DNA of 64,000 nucleotides from Halomonas piscis (GTDB lineage: Bacteria > Pseudomonadota > Gammaproteobacteria > Pseudomonadales > Halomonadaceae), in assembly GCF_031886125.1 (NCBI RefSeq), contig NZ_CP119391.1:496001-560000 (forward strand), in the 5' to 3' direction. Below the pieces are notes generated by a model. The model worked only from the letters and a program-made list of their open reading frames with translations, was not told the origin of the DNA and did not search any database. Each line of letters starts with the position of its first letter. Positions within the stretch are counted from its first letter, which is position 1. This document shows positions 1 through 8,035 of this stretch, in pieces. Made by a program: the position numbers and the translations under genes.

Positions 1-1
1 C

Positions 2-640
2 GACGGCCGGCGCATGGTCGGCATCGTCATGGGCGGCTTCAGCTCCCAGTCCCGGGATGCTCACATGACGGATCTGCTCGACCGCAGCTTTGCCCGGTCG
101 ACGCTGCGCGACCGCGGCACCTGGCTTGCCGATACGCGCTTTTCCCGGGAGTTCATGGCCTTTGGCGGGCTGATCTCCCCCGACGAGCCGACCCCGACCA
201 ACCCGAGGACGCAGCGGCCGATGCTCGCCGCCGTGGATACGGTAGAGGCCAGGGCGCCGGCCGCCGCGCCCCGCGCAGAAGAGAGCCGGCCCGCGTTTGA
301 GTCCGAGCCCGCGCCGGCCGCCGAGCCGGCGGCTGACAGAGAGGACCCGCTCGAGCCGTTGATGGCCGACGCCACCCCCGCCGTGGGCGACGCTGCCGGT
401 GGCTGGGGCATCCAGGTGGGCGCGTTCAGCGAACAGGCCAATGCCCGCCGGCTGGCCAACCAGGCCGCCAACCAGCTTTCCGGCGGCGTCAGCGGCGAGG
501 TTTCGATCGGCGCGCTCGACGGTCCCGAGCAGGTGTTTCGCGCGCGGCTGGTCGCGCTGGGCAAATCCCAGGCGCGTCAGGCCTGCCAGCGGCTGAAGGC
601 CAGCGGCATGGACTGCATGGTGGTCAACGCCAGCCTGTAA
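2..640 (+). CDS. D-alanyl-D-alanine carboxypeptidase with SPOR domain, C-terminal part
   Basis: The reading frame is already open at the window edge, so the N-terminal catalytic core is missing. The first residues (GRRMVGIVMGG, then SRDAHMTDLLDRSF) look like the end of the peptidase S11 (penicillin-binding protein 5/6 type) domain, where a conserved R-D-A-H-M-x-x-L-L-D stretch follows the active-site region. A proline/alanine/glutamate-rich linker follows, then a SPOR domain from about residue 130 to the end (WGIQVGAFSEQANARRLA... QACQRLKASGMDCMVV). SPOR domains bind denuded peptidoglycan at division septa, so a periplasmic cell-wall trimming enzyme is expected. The family call rests on the C-terminal fragment only. 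Confidence 0.8.
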   Translation, partial: DGRRMVGIVMGGFSSQSRDAHMTDLLDRSFARSTLRDRGTWLADTRFSREFMAFGGLISPDEPTPTNPRTQRPMLAAVDTVEARAPAAAPRAEESRPAFESEPAPAAEPAADREDPLEPLMADATPAVGDAAGGWGIQVGAFSEQANARRLANQAANQLSGGVSGEVSIGALDGPEQVFRARLVALGKSQARQACQRLKASGMDCMVVNASL

Positions 641-742
641 CGGCGCAGAATGGGTCAGCGGCGGCAGCCTTGTTCGACGGCATGGTTCAGCGACAGGGCT
701 CGGCAGCGTTAAGCGGCACGGTTCAACGGAAAGGAGGGCGTT

Positions 743-1615
743 ATGTCACCCTCGCTCAGAGGCATCGGCTATATGTGTACCGGCGTGTTGTTTCTGGCGC
801 TGGGCGATGCCGTCTCCAAATGGCTGGGCGAGGTGCATTCGCCGCTGGAGATTGTCTTCTTCCGTAACGTGGTCGCCGTGCCGCTGATTGCCATGCTGGC
901 GTATTTTGGCGGCGGGCTGCGTACCCTGGGTACGCGGCGGCCCGGCGTGCACCTGCTGCGCGGGCTGATCTATACCGGCACCATGGGCTTTTTCGTGCTG
1001 GGGCTGACGCTTCTGCCGCTGGCCGAGGCCACGGCCATTGCTTTTGTGGCGCCGCTGTTTGTCACCCTTTTGTCGGTGCCGCTTCTGGGCGAGCGGATTG
1101 CGCCGCCGGTGATGGCCGCCTCGCTGGTAGGCTTTGTGGGGGTGCTCATCGTGGTGCGCCCGGGGGGCGATGCGTTCAACGCCGGCGCGCTTTCCATGGT
1201 GGCCGCGGCGGTTTGCTATGCGCTGACCATGATCACCGCCCGCCGCTACGGCGGGCGGGAGCACTTCTGGGCGCTGGTGTTTTACATTGCGCTGGTCCCG
1301 GCGCTGCTTACCGCGGCCACGCTGCCCTGGGTCTGGGTCACGCCCCACCCCTGGCACTGGCTTGGCTTTCTGGCCTCCGGGGTATTCGGCGTGGGGGCCG
1401 CGGGCTTCATCACGCTGGCGTTTCGCTATGCGCCGGCGGCCATTGCCGCGCCGTTCGACTACACCGCGCTGCTCTGGGCGGTGCTGCTGGGCTGGTGGTT
1501 CTGGGGGGAGCTGCCGGATGTCTGGGTGCTGGTCGGCAGCGTACTGATCATCTCAAGCGGCCTGGCCATTGCCTACCACGACCGCCGCACCAGCCTGAGC
1601 CGTCGCCCCACCTAG
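743..1615 (+). CDS. EamA/DMT-family transporter
   Basis: 290 aa, almost entirely hydrophobic, with about ten predicted membrane helices arranged as two EamA repeats. The first begins GIGYMCTGVLFLALGDAVSKW, and the second starts near residue 150 (GALSMVAAAVCYALTMITARR). A strong Shine-Dalgarno (AAGGAGG) lies 5-6 nt before the ATG. The family exports metabolites or drugs across the inner membrane; the substrate cannot be read from sequence. The gene converges on thiE, and the two stop codons share the palindrome CTAG at 1612-1615. Confidence 0.85.
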   Translation: MSPSLRGIGYMCTGVLFLALGDAVSKWLGEVHSPLEIVFFRNVVAVPLIAMLAYFGGGLRTLGTRRPGVHLLRGLIYTGTMGFFVLGLTLLPLAEATAIAFVAPLFVTLLSVPLLGERIAPPVMAASLVGFVGVLIVVRPGGDAFNAGALSMVAAAVCYALTMITARRYGGREHFWALVFYIALVPALLTAATLPWVWVTPHPWHWLGFLASGVFGVGAAGFITLAFRYAPAAIAAPFDYTALLWAVLLGWWFWGELPDVWVLVGSVLIISSGLAIAYHDRRTSLSRRPT

Positions 1616-2268
1616 GGCGCTTTCGGCGCCGCCTGCCACCTTTGGGCAAGGGCCTGGGCTGCCTCCCGGGGCGAGGGCTGGCCGCAAATGGCCGAGACCA
1701 CCGCCATGCCCCGGGCGCCGCTCTGCTTGACTGCCTCGGCGTGTTCCGCCTTGACCCCGCCAATGGCAACCCCGGGCATGGGGCAGGCCTCGACCAGCGC
1801 CGCCAGGCCCTCAAAGCCGATGGGCGCCGAGTGGTCGGCCTTGCTCTGCGTGGCAAACACCGGGCCAAAGCCGACGTAGTCGAGCAGCTCAAGCGGCGCT
1901 TTTGTCAGCTGTTCGGCGTTGTGGATCGAAAGCCCGATGATGGCCTCTTCGCCCATGGCCTCTCGGGCATCGCGCACGGCGGTGTCGCTCTGGCCCACGT
2001 GCAGGCCGTCAGCGCCGCTTTCCAGGGCGACGTTAAGGCGATCATTGATGATCAGCGGCACGTACCGGCCGGTCAGCTCGGCGTGGTCGTCCAGCGCGTC
2101 TTTCAGGCGCCGGGCCAGCTCGATCATGGCCTCGTCGGAGGCGAGCTTGTCGCGCAGCTGGACGATAGTCGCCCCGCCGGCCACGGCCTCTTCCACGGTG
2201 TGTTCCACGCCGGCCTCGCTGCACAGGTCAGTATCGGTGACCAAATAAACGGACAAGTCAAATTCCAT
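1612..2268 (-). CDS. thiE: thiamine-phosphate synthase
   Basis: 218 aa TIM-barrel enzyme that joins HMP-pyrophosphate and thiazole phosphate into thiamine phosphate. Family motifs are in order: YLVTD at the N-terminus, QLRDK, INDRLNVALESGADGLHVGQ (phosphate and Mg binding), YVGFGPVFATQSK, and AIGGVKAEHAEAVKQSGARG near the C-terminus. The ATG at 2268 is preferred because GGAGAA lies just upstream and the homologous N-terminus begins MxFDLSVYLVTD; an in-frame ATG at 2298 would add ten unlikely residues. It overlaps the end of thiM by 11 bp, so the two are translationally coupled. Confidence 0.93.
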   Translation of the reverse strand: MEFDLSVYLVTDTDLCSEAGVEHTVEEAVAGGATIVQLRDKLASDEAMIELARRLKDALDDHAELTGRYVPLIINDRLNVALESGADGLHVGQSDTAVRDAREAMGEEAIIGLSIHNAEQLTKAPLELLDYVGFGPVFATQSKADHSAPIGFEGLAALVEACPMPGVAIGGVKAEHAEAVKQSGARGMAVVSAICGQPSPREAAQALAQRWQAAPKAP

Positions 2269-3076
2269 CGCGATTCTCCAGCGAAAGGTGGTGGTCAAGG
2301 TCGTCCGGGGTCAGCTGGTAAAGCGCATCCAGAAACGCCGGGGTAAAGCTGCCGGGCCCCGAGGCCTTGGCAGCGGCGCGCTCCCCGGCTACGGCGAAGC
2401 AGCCAAAGGCCGCGCTGGCGGCGGCGAAACGGCTGTCGGGCGTGGCGTCGGCCACGCCCAGAAACGCCGCCACCGTAGCGGAAAGCCCGCAGCCAAGCGT
2501 GGTAATGCGCGGCATCAGCGCGTGCCCGCCGTAGACGCGGGCGAGGCGTTCGCCGTCGGTGATCAGATCCACCTCGCCGCTGACGCCGACCAGGCAGCCC
2601 TGGCGGCGGGCCAGCTCGACGGCGGCATCGCGCGCCTCGGCGGTGCTGGCGGTGCTGTCGGCGCCGCGCCCGGGGGTGGCCATGCCGTTCAGGCATAAAA
2701 TTTCCGAGGCGTTGCCGCGAATCAGCGCGGGCGAGCGCTCCATCAGCTCGGCGCACAGGCGCTGGCGGTAGGCGGTGGCGCCCACGGCCACCGGGTCGAG
2801 TACCCAGGGCGTGGCGCTGTCGCAGGCGACGCGGGTGGTCGCGAGCATGCCGTCGGCGAAATCCGGGCTGACCGTGCCGATGTTGATCGACAGCGCATCG
2901 GCCAGGGCGGTGAACTCCCCGGCTTCTTCCCGGGCGTGGAGCATCGCCGGGGAGGCGCCCACGGCGAGCAAAATATTGGCGCTCGAGTTCATCGCCACAA
3001 AGTTGGTAATGCAGTGCACCAGCGGCGTGTGCGCCTGCAGGGCCTGCAGGTAGCCGCCGGGGGCGGGTAACGTCAT
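2258..3076 (-). CDS. thiM: hydroxyethylthiazole kinase
   Basis: 272 aa ribokinase-like enzyme that phosphorylates the thiazole alcohol for salvage of thiamine precursors. Typical stretches are HCITNFVAMNSSANILLAVGASPAM near the N-terminus, DPVAVGAT, IRGNASEI, and the catalytic/phosphate region TTLGCGLSATVAAFLG. The start at 3076 has GGGAGAG upstream; a longer frame to 3166 lacks a site. With thiE it forms a two-gene salvage operon. I saw no THI-box (TPP riboswitch) in the 60 bp upstream. Confidence 0.93.
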   Translation of the reverse strand: MTLPAPGGYLQALQAHTPLVHCITNFVAMNSSANILLAVGASPAMLHAREEAGEFTALADALSINIGTVSPDFADGMLATTRVACDSATPWVLDPVAVGATAYRQRLCAELMERSPALIRGNASEILCLNGMATPGRGADSTASTAEARDAAVELARRQGCLVGVSGEVDLITDGERLARVYGGHALMPRITTLGCGLSATVAAFLGVADATPDSRFAAASAAFGCFAVAGERAAAKASGPGSFTPAFLDALYQLTPDDLDHHLSLENRDGI

Positions 3077-3134
3077 CTGGCTCTCCCGTGGGGTGGCTGT
3101 CAGGGAAGGATACCTGAAGGGCGCGACAGTCATC

Positions 3135-3175
3135 GACAAAAAAGCATGCCGCGAGGGCCGCGGCATGCTTTTGTC
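3135..3175 (-). terminator. bidirectional hairpin terminator
   Basis: A near-perfect inverted repeat, with arms GCATGCCGCG and CGCGGCATGC around a 5-nt loop, flanked by A-runs on the left and T-runs on the right. Read leftward it ends the small gene at 3247-3522 in a U-tract (TTTTTTG) before thiM begins. Confidence 0.8.
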
Positions 3176-3246
3176 AGGCTTGTTTTTTCAGGGCAAAAAC
3201 GCCTTCCGGCGATGCGCTGGCGACCCCGGGGAGGCAGCTATCCTGC

Positions 3247-3522
3247 TCAGGTTTTCTTGTCGCCCGCCAGGTTCAGGCGCAGTGCAATCGCCGTGGTCTG
3301 GGAGAGATTGGCCACTTCCAGCGCGTGCATCGTCATTTCGGTTTCCAGATGCTGGAAGGCGGCCGGATCCTCCTGGCGCAGTTTTTGCAGCGTGTTCTCG
3401 GTATGCTCTTTCTCGCCCAGATGATCCTTTGCGGCCTTGCGCAGCGCAGTACCTTGCTCCCCGGCTGCCAGCTCATGGAAAGCATCGTCTTCCAGGCCGT
3501 TGTTCAGGATGGTGATTTCCAT
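3247..3522 (-). CDS. small conserved-looking hypothetical protein
   Basis: 91 aa, acidic, apparently all helical (long Glu/Lys/Ala-rich stretches such as LRKAAKDHLGEKEHTENTLQKLRQ), with no membrane segment or signal peptide. I do not recognise a family. It has a good Shine-Dalgarno (AAGGAG) before the ATG and its own downstream terminator at 3135-3175. It sits beside two other small unassigned genes (3580-3837 and 4024-4548). It may be a soluble stress-type or structural protein, but nothing in the sequence proves that. Confidence 0.6.
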   Translation of the reverse strand: MEITILNNGLEDDAFHELAAGEQGTALRKAAKDHLGEKEHTENTLQKLRQEDPAAFQHLETEMTMHALEVANLSQTTAIALRLNLAGDKKT

Positions 3523-3579
3523 GCCTTGTCTCCTTGGTTGTCGATACGGTTGCTGCGTAAACGGGCGGTCAATGCCCGA

Positions 3580-3837
3580 TCAGGACTCTGGCTCCACCTG
3601 GGCCTTGTAGTGCGCGGGCACGCTACCCACTTGCGGCTGATAGCCCGGGTCATGCACCACCAGGCGTATGTCGCTTTCATCGCTGAGGCGATGGATGAGT
3701 ACGTCGCCCTTGACGATTTCCTCGATGGCTTCGACGACGACGCTTGACCCTTCCACAGTGCCTTGCACCGGGCCGAGCACCTCGCCGGACTGCTTTTCAA
3801 CCAGCAGAGTATCGTTGTGCTGAGTATCGGTTGGCAT
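3580..3837 (-). CDS. small hypothetical protein, probably a beta-strand-rich domain
   Basis: 85 aa from the ATG at 3837, which has AGGAGG upstream; the open frame runs to 3960 but the extra part is basic and unlikely. The protein shows alternating hydrophobic strands (LLVEKQSGEVLGPVQGTVEGSSVVVEAI, VKGDVLIHRLSDESDIRLVVHDPGYQP). This suggests a small beta-barrel-like fold that might bind a small molecule or protein. No catalytic motif is visible. It is oriented away from the membrane protein gene at 4024, so the 186-bp gap should hold divergent promoters. Confidence 0.55.
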   Translation of the reverse strand: MPTDTQHNDTLLVEKQSGEVLGPVQGTVEGSSVVVEAIEEIVKGDVLIHRLSDESDIRLVVHDPGYQPQVGSVPAHYKAQVEPES

Positions 3838-4023
3838 CCTCTTCCTCCTGTTATTGGCACGATAAAGCAGAGCATCCTGAGCCGGGGGCGTCAACCTGCC
3901 TTGTTCGCATTGCATCATTTTTCGCTTTTGCGATCGAGAGGGGAAGTGGCCGGTCGGCAAACCCTTCTTTTTTGGCTATGTTAGGGCTACATCAGCGCAA
4001 ACTACATGATTGGAGGTGGCCGT

Positions 4024-4548
4024 ATGGCAAATCAAGACGCAGTGCTGGGCGAGGAGTATCCTCACAAGGTAACGGCGGAATACGACAACCAGTCAGAGGC
4101 CGACCGGGCGGTCAAGGCGCTGGCGGATCAGGCCGGGGTACCGCCCGCCCAGGTCAGGCTCGTCAAGCCCCACGGCAGCGACGAGATGGCGCGCCAGGTG
4201 GAGCCGGAGTCGCGAGGCGTAAGGCAGTCGCTGATCAAGTCGCACGTGAGGCTCGGGCTGGCGGGGCTGATCCTGGGGGTGGCGCTTGCCGGGGTGCTGG
4301 TTGTCTTCGGGCCGACGGCCACCCAGTCAAGCCCGCTGATGACGTTTATTGCCCTGGGGTTCTTGTGTACGGTGCTGGCGCTGCTGCTGGCCGGGGCGAT
4401 TTCGATGCGCCCGGACCATGACCGCGTGCTGAACAGGACGCGGGCGGCGACGGAGGCCGGCCAGTGGACGGTAGTGGTGCACTGCGCCGACGCCGAGCAG
4501 AGAGAGCGGGTAAAGGACACCATCGGCCATAGCGCGCAAACGCTTTAG
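4024..4548 (+). CDS. hypothetical protein with two membrane helices
   Basis: 174 aa. The N-terminal 70 residues form an acidic cytoplasmic-looking domain (YPHKVTAEYDNQSEADRAVKALADQAGVPPAQVRLVKP), similar in style to general-stress ferredoxin-like modules that pair a small alpha-beta domain with membrane anchoring. Two hydrophobic helices follow (GLAGLILGVALAGVLVVFG and MTFIALGFLCTVLALLLAGAI), then another soluble segment with WTVVVHCADAEQRERVKDTI. The ATG at 4024 is chosen over 4006 because GGAGGT lies 9 nt before it. No family assignment; the topology suggests an inner-membrane protein with both ends on the same side. Confidence 0.65.
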   Translation: MANQDAVLGEEYPHKVTAEYDNQSEADRAVKALADQAGVPPAQVRLVKPHGSDEMARQVEPESRGVRQSLIKSHVRLGLAGLILGVALAGVLVVFGPTATQSSPLMTFIALGFLCTVLALLLAGAISMRPDHDRVLNRTRAATEAGQWTVVVHCADAEQRERVKDTIGHSAQTL

Positions 4549-4600
4549 ACGCCGCCTCTCAACCAGCCTGTTTTTTCGATGACGCTAAAGGAGAAAACGC

Positions 4601-5134
4601 ATGTCGTTTCACGGTGAGTCGCAGCCGGGCGCAGTCCCCACGCCGCCCGAGACGGAAGGATTCCGCTTCAACCACAGCATGCTGCGCGTCAAGGATCCCG
4701 AGCGCGCGCTGGCGTTTTATTCCGGCGTGCTGGGCATGCAGGTGATGCGCCGGCTGGATTTCGCAGAGATGAATTTCTCGCTGTATTTCCTCGCCCACGT
4801 GGACGACGCGAGCCGCGTGCCCGAAGACGTGGAGGCGCGCACCGCCTGGACCTTCAGCCAGACCGGTATCCTTGAGCTGACCCACAACTGGGGTACCGAA
4901 AACGAGGAAGACTTTGCCTACCACGACGGCAACGCCGAACCCCAGGGTTTCGGCCACATCTGCATCAGCGTGCCCAACCTCGAGGCCGCCCAGGCGTGGT
5001 TCGACGCCCACGACGTCACCTTCGTCAAGCGCGCCGACCAGGGCAAGATGAAGGACGTTGTCTTCATCAAGGACCCCGATGGCTACTGGATCGAAATCGT
5101 CCAGGCCGACCGCATGGCCGCCAAGGGCGACTAA
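4601..5134 (+). CDS. gloA: lactoylglutathione lyase (glyoxalase I)
   Basis: 177 aa, longer than the 135-aa E. coli enzyme and closer to the eukaryote/Pseudomonas-type long form. It converts the methylglyoxal-glutathione hemithioacetal to S-lactoylglutathione. The four metal ligands are all visible: His25 (NHSMLRV), Glu92 (LELTHNWG), His119 (GFGHICI) and Glu165 (YWIEIV). LELTHNWGTE, with an insertion before GHICISV, is typical of the zinc-dependent class. The Shine-Dalgarno AAAGGAG precedes the ATG. It stands alone, between a hypothetical gene and the convergent znuA. Confidence 0.93.
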   Translation: MSFHGESQPGAVPTPPETEGFRFNHSMLRVKDPERALAFYSGVLGMQVMRRLDFAEMNFSLYFLAHVDDASRVPEDVEARTAWTFSQTGILELTHNWGTENEEDFAYHDGNAEPQGFGHICISVPNLEAAQAWFDAHDVTFVKRADQGKMKDVVFIKDPDGYWIEIVQADRMAAKGD

Positions 5135-5157
5135 CCCCGCGGTCGGCTGCTCGAGGC

Positions 5158-6066
5158 TCAGTTCGCCAGCGCCCGGTGCAGCACCCGGGCGTTGTGGCGC
5201 ATCATGCCAATATAGCTTGCCGCCTCGCCTTCGCTTGCCAGGGCATCGGCGTACAGCGTGCCGGCGATGGGAAGGCCGCTTTCTTCGGCGAGCTGGTCAA
5301 TGGTATTGGGGCTGGTCATGTTCTCGTAGAACAGCGCGCGCACGTTTTGCGTCTCGATCACCTCGATCAGTTCCGCCATGCGCGCGGCGCTGGGGGCGGC
5401 GCTGGTGGCAAGCCCCTGCGGCGCCAGAAAGCGCAGCCCGTAGCCCTGCGCAAAATAGCCAAAGGAGGCGTGGCCGGTGATCACCGCGGTATCGTCGGCG
5501 ATGGCTTCAAGCCTCTGGCGTATGTCGGCGTCGGCTTCGTCCAGCCGCGCCAGGTAGTCGTCGGCGTTGGCGCGGTAGGCGGCGGCGTTATCGCCGTCGG
5601 CCTTCACCAGGGCATCGCGGATATTGGCCACGTAGGTTTTTGCCCGCTCCATGTCCTGCCAGGCGTGGGGGTCGGCGCCGCCGTGGTCATGGCCGGCGTG
5701 CTTCAGCGGCTCGATACCCTCGGTAGCGACGACTTTCCTGCCCTGATAGTCGCTGGTTTTCAGCAGCCGCTCCATCCAGCCCTCAAAGTTCAGCCCGTTG
5801 AACACGACCAGATCCGCCCGGGAAAGCGTGCGCACATCGCCGGGGCTCGGCGAGTAGCTGTGAGCGTCGCTGTCCGTGCCGATCAGCGACGTTACCTCTA
5901 CGTGCTCGCCGCCCACCTGCCTGGCCATGTCGGCAAGGATGGAAAAGCTCGCCACGACCCTCACCTCCGCGGCCGCCGCGGCAGGCGGGAGAAGGGCAAG
6001 CGTAGCGAATAGCGTGGCCGATAGCGCCAGCGCAAGGGCGTGGCGAAAAGCAGACGTCAAACGCAT
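5158..6066 (-). CDS. znuA: zinc ABC transporter, periplasmic substrate-binding protein
   Basis: 302 aa with an N-terminal signal peptide (hydrophobic core LALSATLFATLALLPPAAAAA). The cluster A-I fold is shown by VASFSILADMARQVGGEHVEVTSLIG and DAHSYSPSPGDVRTLSRADLVVFNGLNFEGW. The histidine/acid-rich loop typical of zinc-binding members is short here (KHAGHDHGGADPHAWQD). Further ligand regions are ITGHASFGYFAQGYGL and FYENMTSPNTIDQLAEESG. It is the last gene of the leftward znu operon, 15 bp after znuB. Confidence 0.93.
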   Translation of the reverse strand: MRLTSAFRHALALALSATLFATLALLPPAAAAAEVRVVASFSILADMARQVGGEHVEVTSLIGTDSDAHSYSPSPGDVRTLSRADLVVFNGLNFEGWMERLLKTSDYQGRKVVATEGIEPLKHAGHDHGGADPHAWQDMERAKTYVANIRDALVKADGDNAAAYRANADDYLARLDEADADIRQRLEAIADDTAVITGHASFGYFAQGYGLRFLAPQGLATSAAPSAARMAELIEVIETQNVRALFYENMTSPNTIDQLAEESGLPIAGTLYADALASEGEAASYIGMMRHNARVLHRALAN

Positions 6067-6081
6067 GGGGGCTTCCTCCCG

Positions 6082-6963
6082 TCAGTCCCGCGCGAGCGGC
6101 TCGGCCCGGCGACGAAAGCGCGCCGCCAGGCTGTGGTAGCGGCCAAACAGCGCCGAGAAAAAATACCCCGCCCCGGCCAGCAGGATAATGCTCGGCCCGG
6201 ACGGCAGATCCAAATGGTAGGAGAGCAAAAGCCCCCCGGTGCTGGCCATCATCGCCAGCACCACGGCGATGCCCATCAGCCCCTCCAGCCGCTGGCTCCA
6301 GAAGCGTGCCGACGTGGCCGGGAGCATCATCAGGCCCACCGCCATCAGCGTGCCGAGCGTCTGAAAGCCCGCCGTGAGATTGAGCACCAAAAGGCCCAGG
6401 AACACGCTGTGCACCCAGCCGCTGCGCCGGCTCTGGCCGCGCAGAAACAGCGGATCCAGGCACTCCACCACCAACGCGCGGAAGATCACCGAAAGCGTTA
6501 GCACAATGGCGCTGCTGATCGCCGCGATCAGCAAAAGCGCGGTGGAGTTGATCGCCAGTACCGAGCCGAACAGCACGTGAGTCAGGTCCACGCTGCTGCC
6601 GCCGAGCGAAATCAGCATGACCCCGGCGGCCAGCGAAATAATGAAGAAGCTGGCCATGGCCGCGTCTTCGCGCTGGCCGCCCATTCGCGATACGGCCCCG
6701 GCCAAAAGTGCCATGGCCAGGCCGAACAATACCCCGCCCAGGCTCATCATCGGCAGCGAAAAGCCGGCCAGCAAAAAGCCCAGCGCCACCCCGGGCAGAA
6801 TCGCATGGGCCATGGCGTCGCCGATCAAACTCATGCCGCGCAGCACCAGAAACACCCCCAGCGGCGGAGCGGCCAGCGACAGCGCCAGCCCGCCGACCAC
6901 CGCCCGGCGCATGAAGCCATAGTCGAACGGCGCCACCAGCCAGGCGTGCAGTAGATCAATCAT
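6082..6963 (-). CDS. znuB: zinc ABC transporter, permease
   Basis: 293 aa inner-membrane protein of the ABC-3 family with about eight hydrophobic segments (RAVVGGLALSLAAPPLGVFLVLRGMSLIGDAMAH at the N-terminus). GDAMAHAILPGVALGFL is the usual motif facing the ATPase. The ATG at 6963 is chosen because the homologous N-terminus starts MIDLLHAWLVAPFDYGFM; the longer frame begins with an unlikely proline run. It overlaps the end of znuC by 8 bp. Confidence 0.92.
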   Translation of the reverse strand: MIDLLHAWLVAPFDYGFMRRAVVGGLALSLAAPPLGVFLVLRGMSLIGDAMAHAILPGVALGFLLAGFSLPMMSLGGVLFGLAMALLAGAVSRMGGQREDAAMASFFIISLAAGVMLISLGGSSVDLTHVLFGSVLAINSTALLLIAAISSAIVLTLSVIFRALVVECLDPLFLRGQSRRSGWVHSVFLGLLVLNLTAGFQTLGTLMAVGLMMLPATSARFWSQRLEGLMGIAVVLAMMASTGGLLLSYHLDLPSGPSIILLAGAGYFFSALFGRYHSLAARFRRRAEPLARD

Positions 6964-7666
6964 GGGACACCCCCGCGCTGAGGTGGGCGGAGGCGGTGGG
7001 CGCGGCAATGGCGTCAGGCGACAACCACTCGCCGCCGCCGTCGCGCAGCAGCAGCACGCTATCGGCCAGGCGCTTCAGGTGCTCCATGTCGTGAAGCACC
7101 ACGATCACCGTGGCGCCGTCATCGGCCATCCGGCGCACAATGGGAATCAGAATATCCACCGTCTCGCCGTCGACGTTGGCGAACGGCTCGTCGAGCAGCA
7201 AAAGCTTGGCCTCCTGCATCAGCGTCCGGCCGATCAGCGCGCGCTGGCGCTGGCCGCCGGAAAGCTCCCCCAGCGGCCGGTGCGCCACGCCGGAAATCCC
7301 CAGCCGCGCCATGATCTCCCGGCCCCGGCGGTAGTGCGCCGCGCAGTAGCCCTTAAGCGCCCCGTGGCTGGGCCAGGTGCCGGTCATCACCAGCTCCTCC
7401 ACGCTCATGGGAAACGACAGATCCAGCGCCAGCTGCTGGGGCAGCCAGGCCCGCCGCGCCCTGGGCACCGTGCAATGCACCTTGCCCGCAAAGGGTCGCA
7501 GCTCGCCCATCAGCGCCTTGATCAGAGTGCTTTTGCCTGCCCCGTTGGCGCCGATCAGCGCCGTCACCGCGCCGTCGGCGATGACGCCGCTGACCCCCTC
7601 CAGCACGCTGCGCTGCCCCTGGGCCAGATGCAGGTTGTCCAGCCGAAGCGCCGATTCTTGCGCCAT
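6956..7666 (-). CDS. znuC: zinc ABC transporter, ATP-binding protein
   Basis: 236 aa ABC ATPase: Walker A GANGAGKST, signature LSGGQRQRALIGRTL, Walker B LLLLDEPF and the H-loop histidine in VVLHDM. The ATG at 7666 overlaps the stop of the upstream 55-aa gene as TAATG. There is no good independent Shine-Dalgarno, so translation probably depends on that coupling. It provides the energy for the ZnuB permease and is co-transcribed with it. Confidence 0.92.
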   Translation of the reverse strand: MAQESALRLDNLHLAQGQRSVLEGVSGVIADGAVTALIGANGAGKSTLIKALMGELRPFAGKVHCTVPRARRAWLPQQLALDLSFPMSVEELVMTGTWPSHGALKGYCAAHYRRGREIMARLGISGVAHRPLGELSGGQRQRALIGRTLMQEAKLLLLDEPFANVDGETVDILIPIVRRMADDGATVIVVLHDMEHLKRLADSVLLLRDGGGEWLSPDAIAAPTASAHLSAGVSHD

Positions 7667-7833
7667 TACAGCCACCCCGTCGCCCAGGCCACCAGCGCCC
7701 ACAGCGCCAAAAGCGGCAGAGCGCACAGCAAAAGCCGCCGCCCCGCCGACAGCGACATCAGGGAAAAGTGGCAAGGCCCCTCGCGGTTATGCCGGTGGGT
7801 GTGCTGTTGAGGGCTTGAGCGGTGCGCAGGCAT
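7666..7833 (-). CDS. 55-aa histidine-rich single-pass membrane protein, first gene of the znu operon
   Basis: Starts at ATG 7833 after a clear GGGAGG site and ends in TAATG with znuC. The N-terminal half is histidine-rich (HRSSPQQHTHRHNREGPCHF, including a cysteine); the C-terminal half is one hydrophobic helix (LLLCALPLLALWALVAWATGWL). Placement between a Zur-like operator and znuC suggests a role in zinc handling, for example a small metal-sensing or transporter-assisting subunit. That is inference from context and composition. No family is recognised. Confidence 0.65.
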   Translation of the reverse strand: MPAHRSSPQQHTHRHNREGPCHFSLMSLSAGRRLLLCALPLLALWALVAWATGWL

Positions 7834-7880
7834 GGCGCCTCCCGACTGTGGCGCATGAAAACGGCGTGAAAAAGGAGAAG

Positions 7881-7895
7881 TGTTATAACATAACA
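7881..7895. promoter_or_regulatory. Zur operator upstream of the znu operon
   Basis: The sequence TGTTATAACATAACA is a 6-3-6 palindrome that matches the gammaproteobacterial Zur box core (TGTTATA-N-TATAACA type). It lies about 47 bp upstream of the first znu gene, in the shared gap with the divergent cas3. Zn-bound Zur would repress the operon when zinc is plentiful. Whether it also influences cas3 cannot be told. Confidence 0.82.
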
Positions 7896-8035
7896 AAACG
7901 CAGCGAGGGAATTGTCCAGCGGCTTTTCTCTCGCCCCGCAGCCGTACCCACGGCGAAAGCATGATACGCATCAATGGTCGGGGATGAAGGGAAGTGCTTA
8001 GATGGAGGGAACTACGCGACAGCAGGGATGCATCA

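Noticed and set aside
3077-3134. TPP riboswitch before thiM
   Set aside because: The CTGAGA and ACC-N-GAACCTGAT THI-box elements are absent in the 60 bp upstream.
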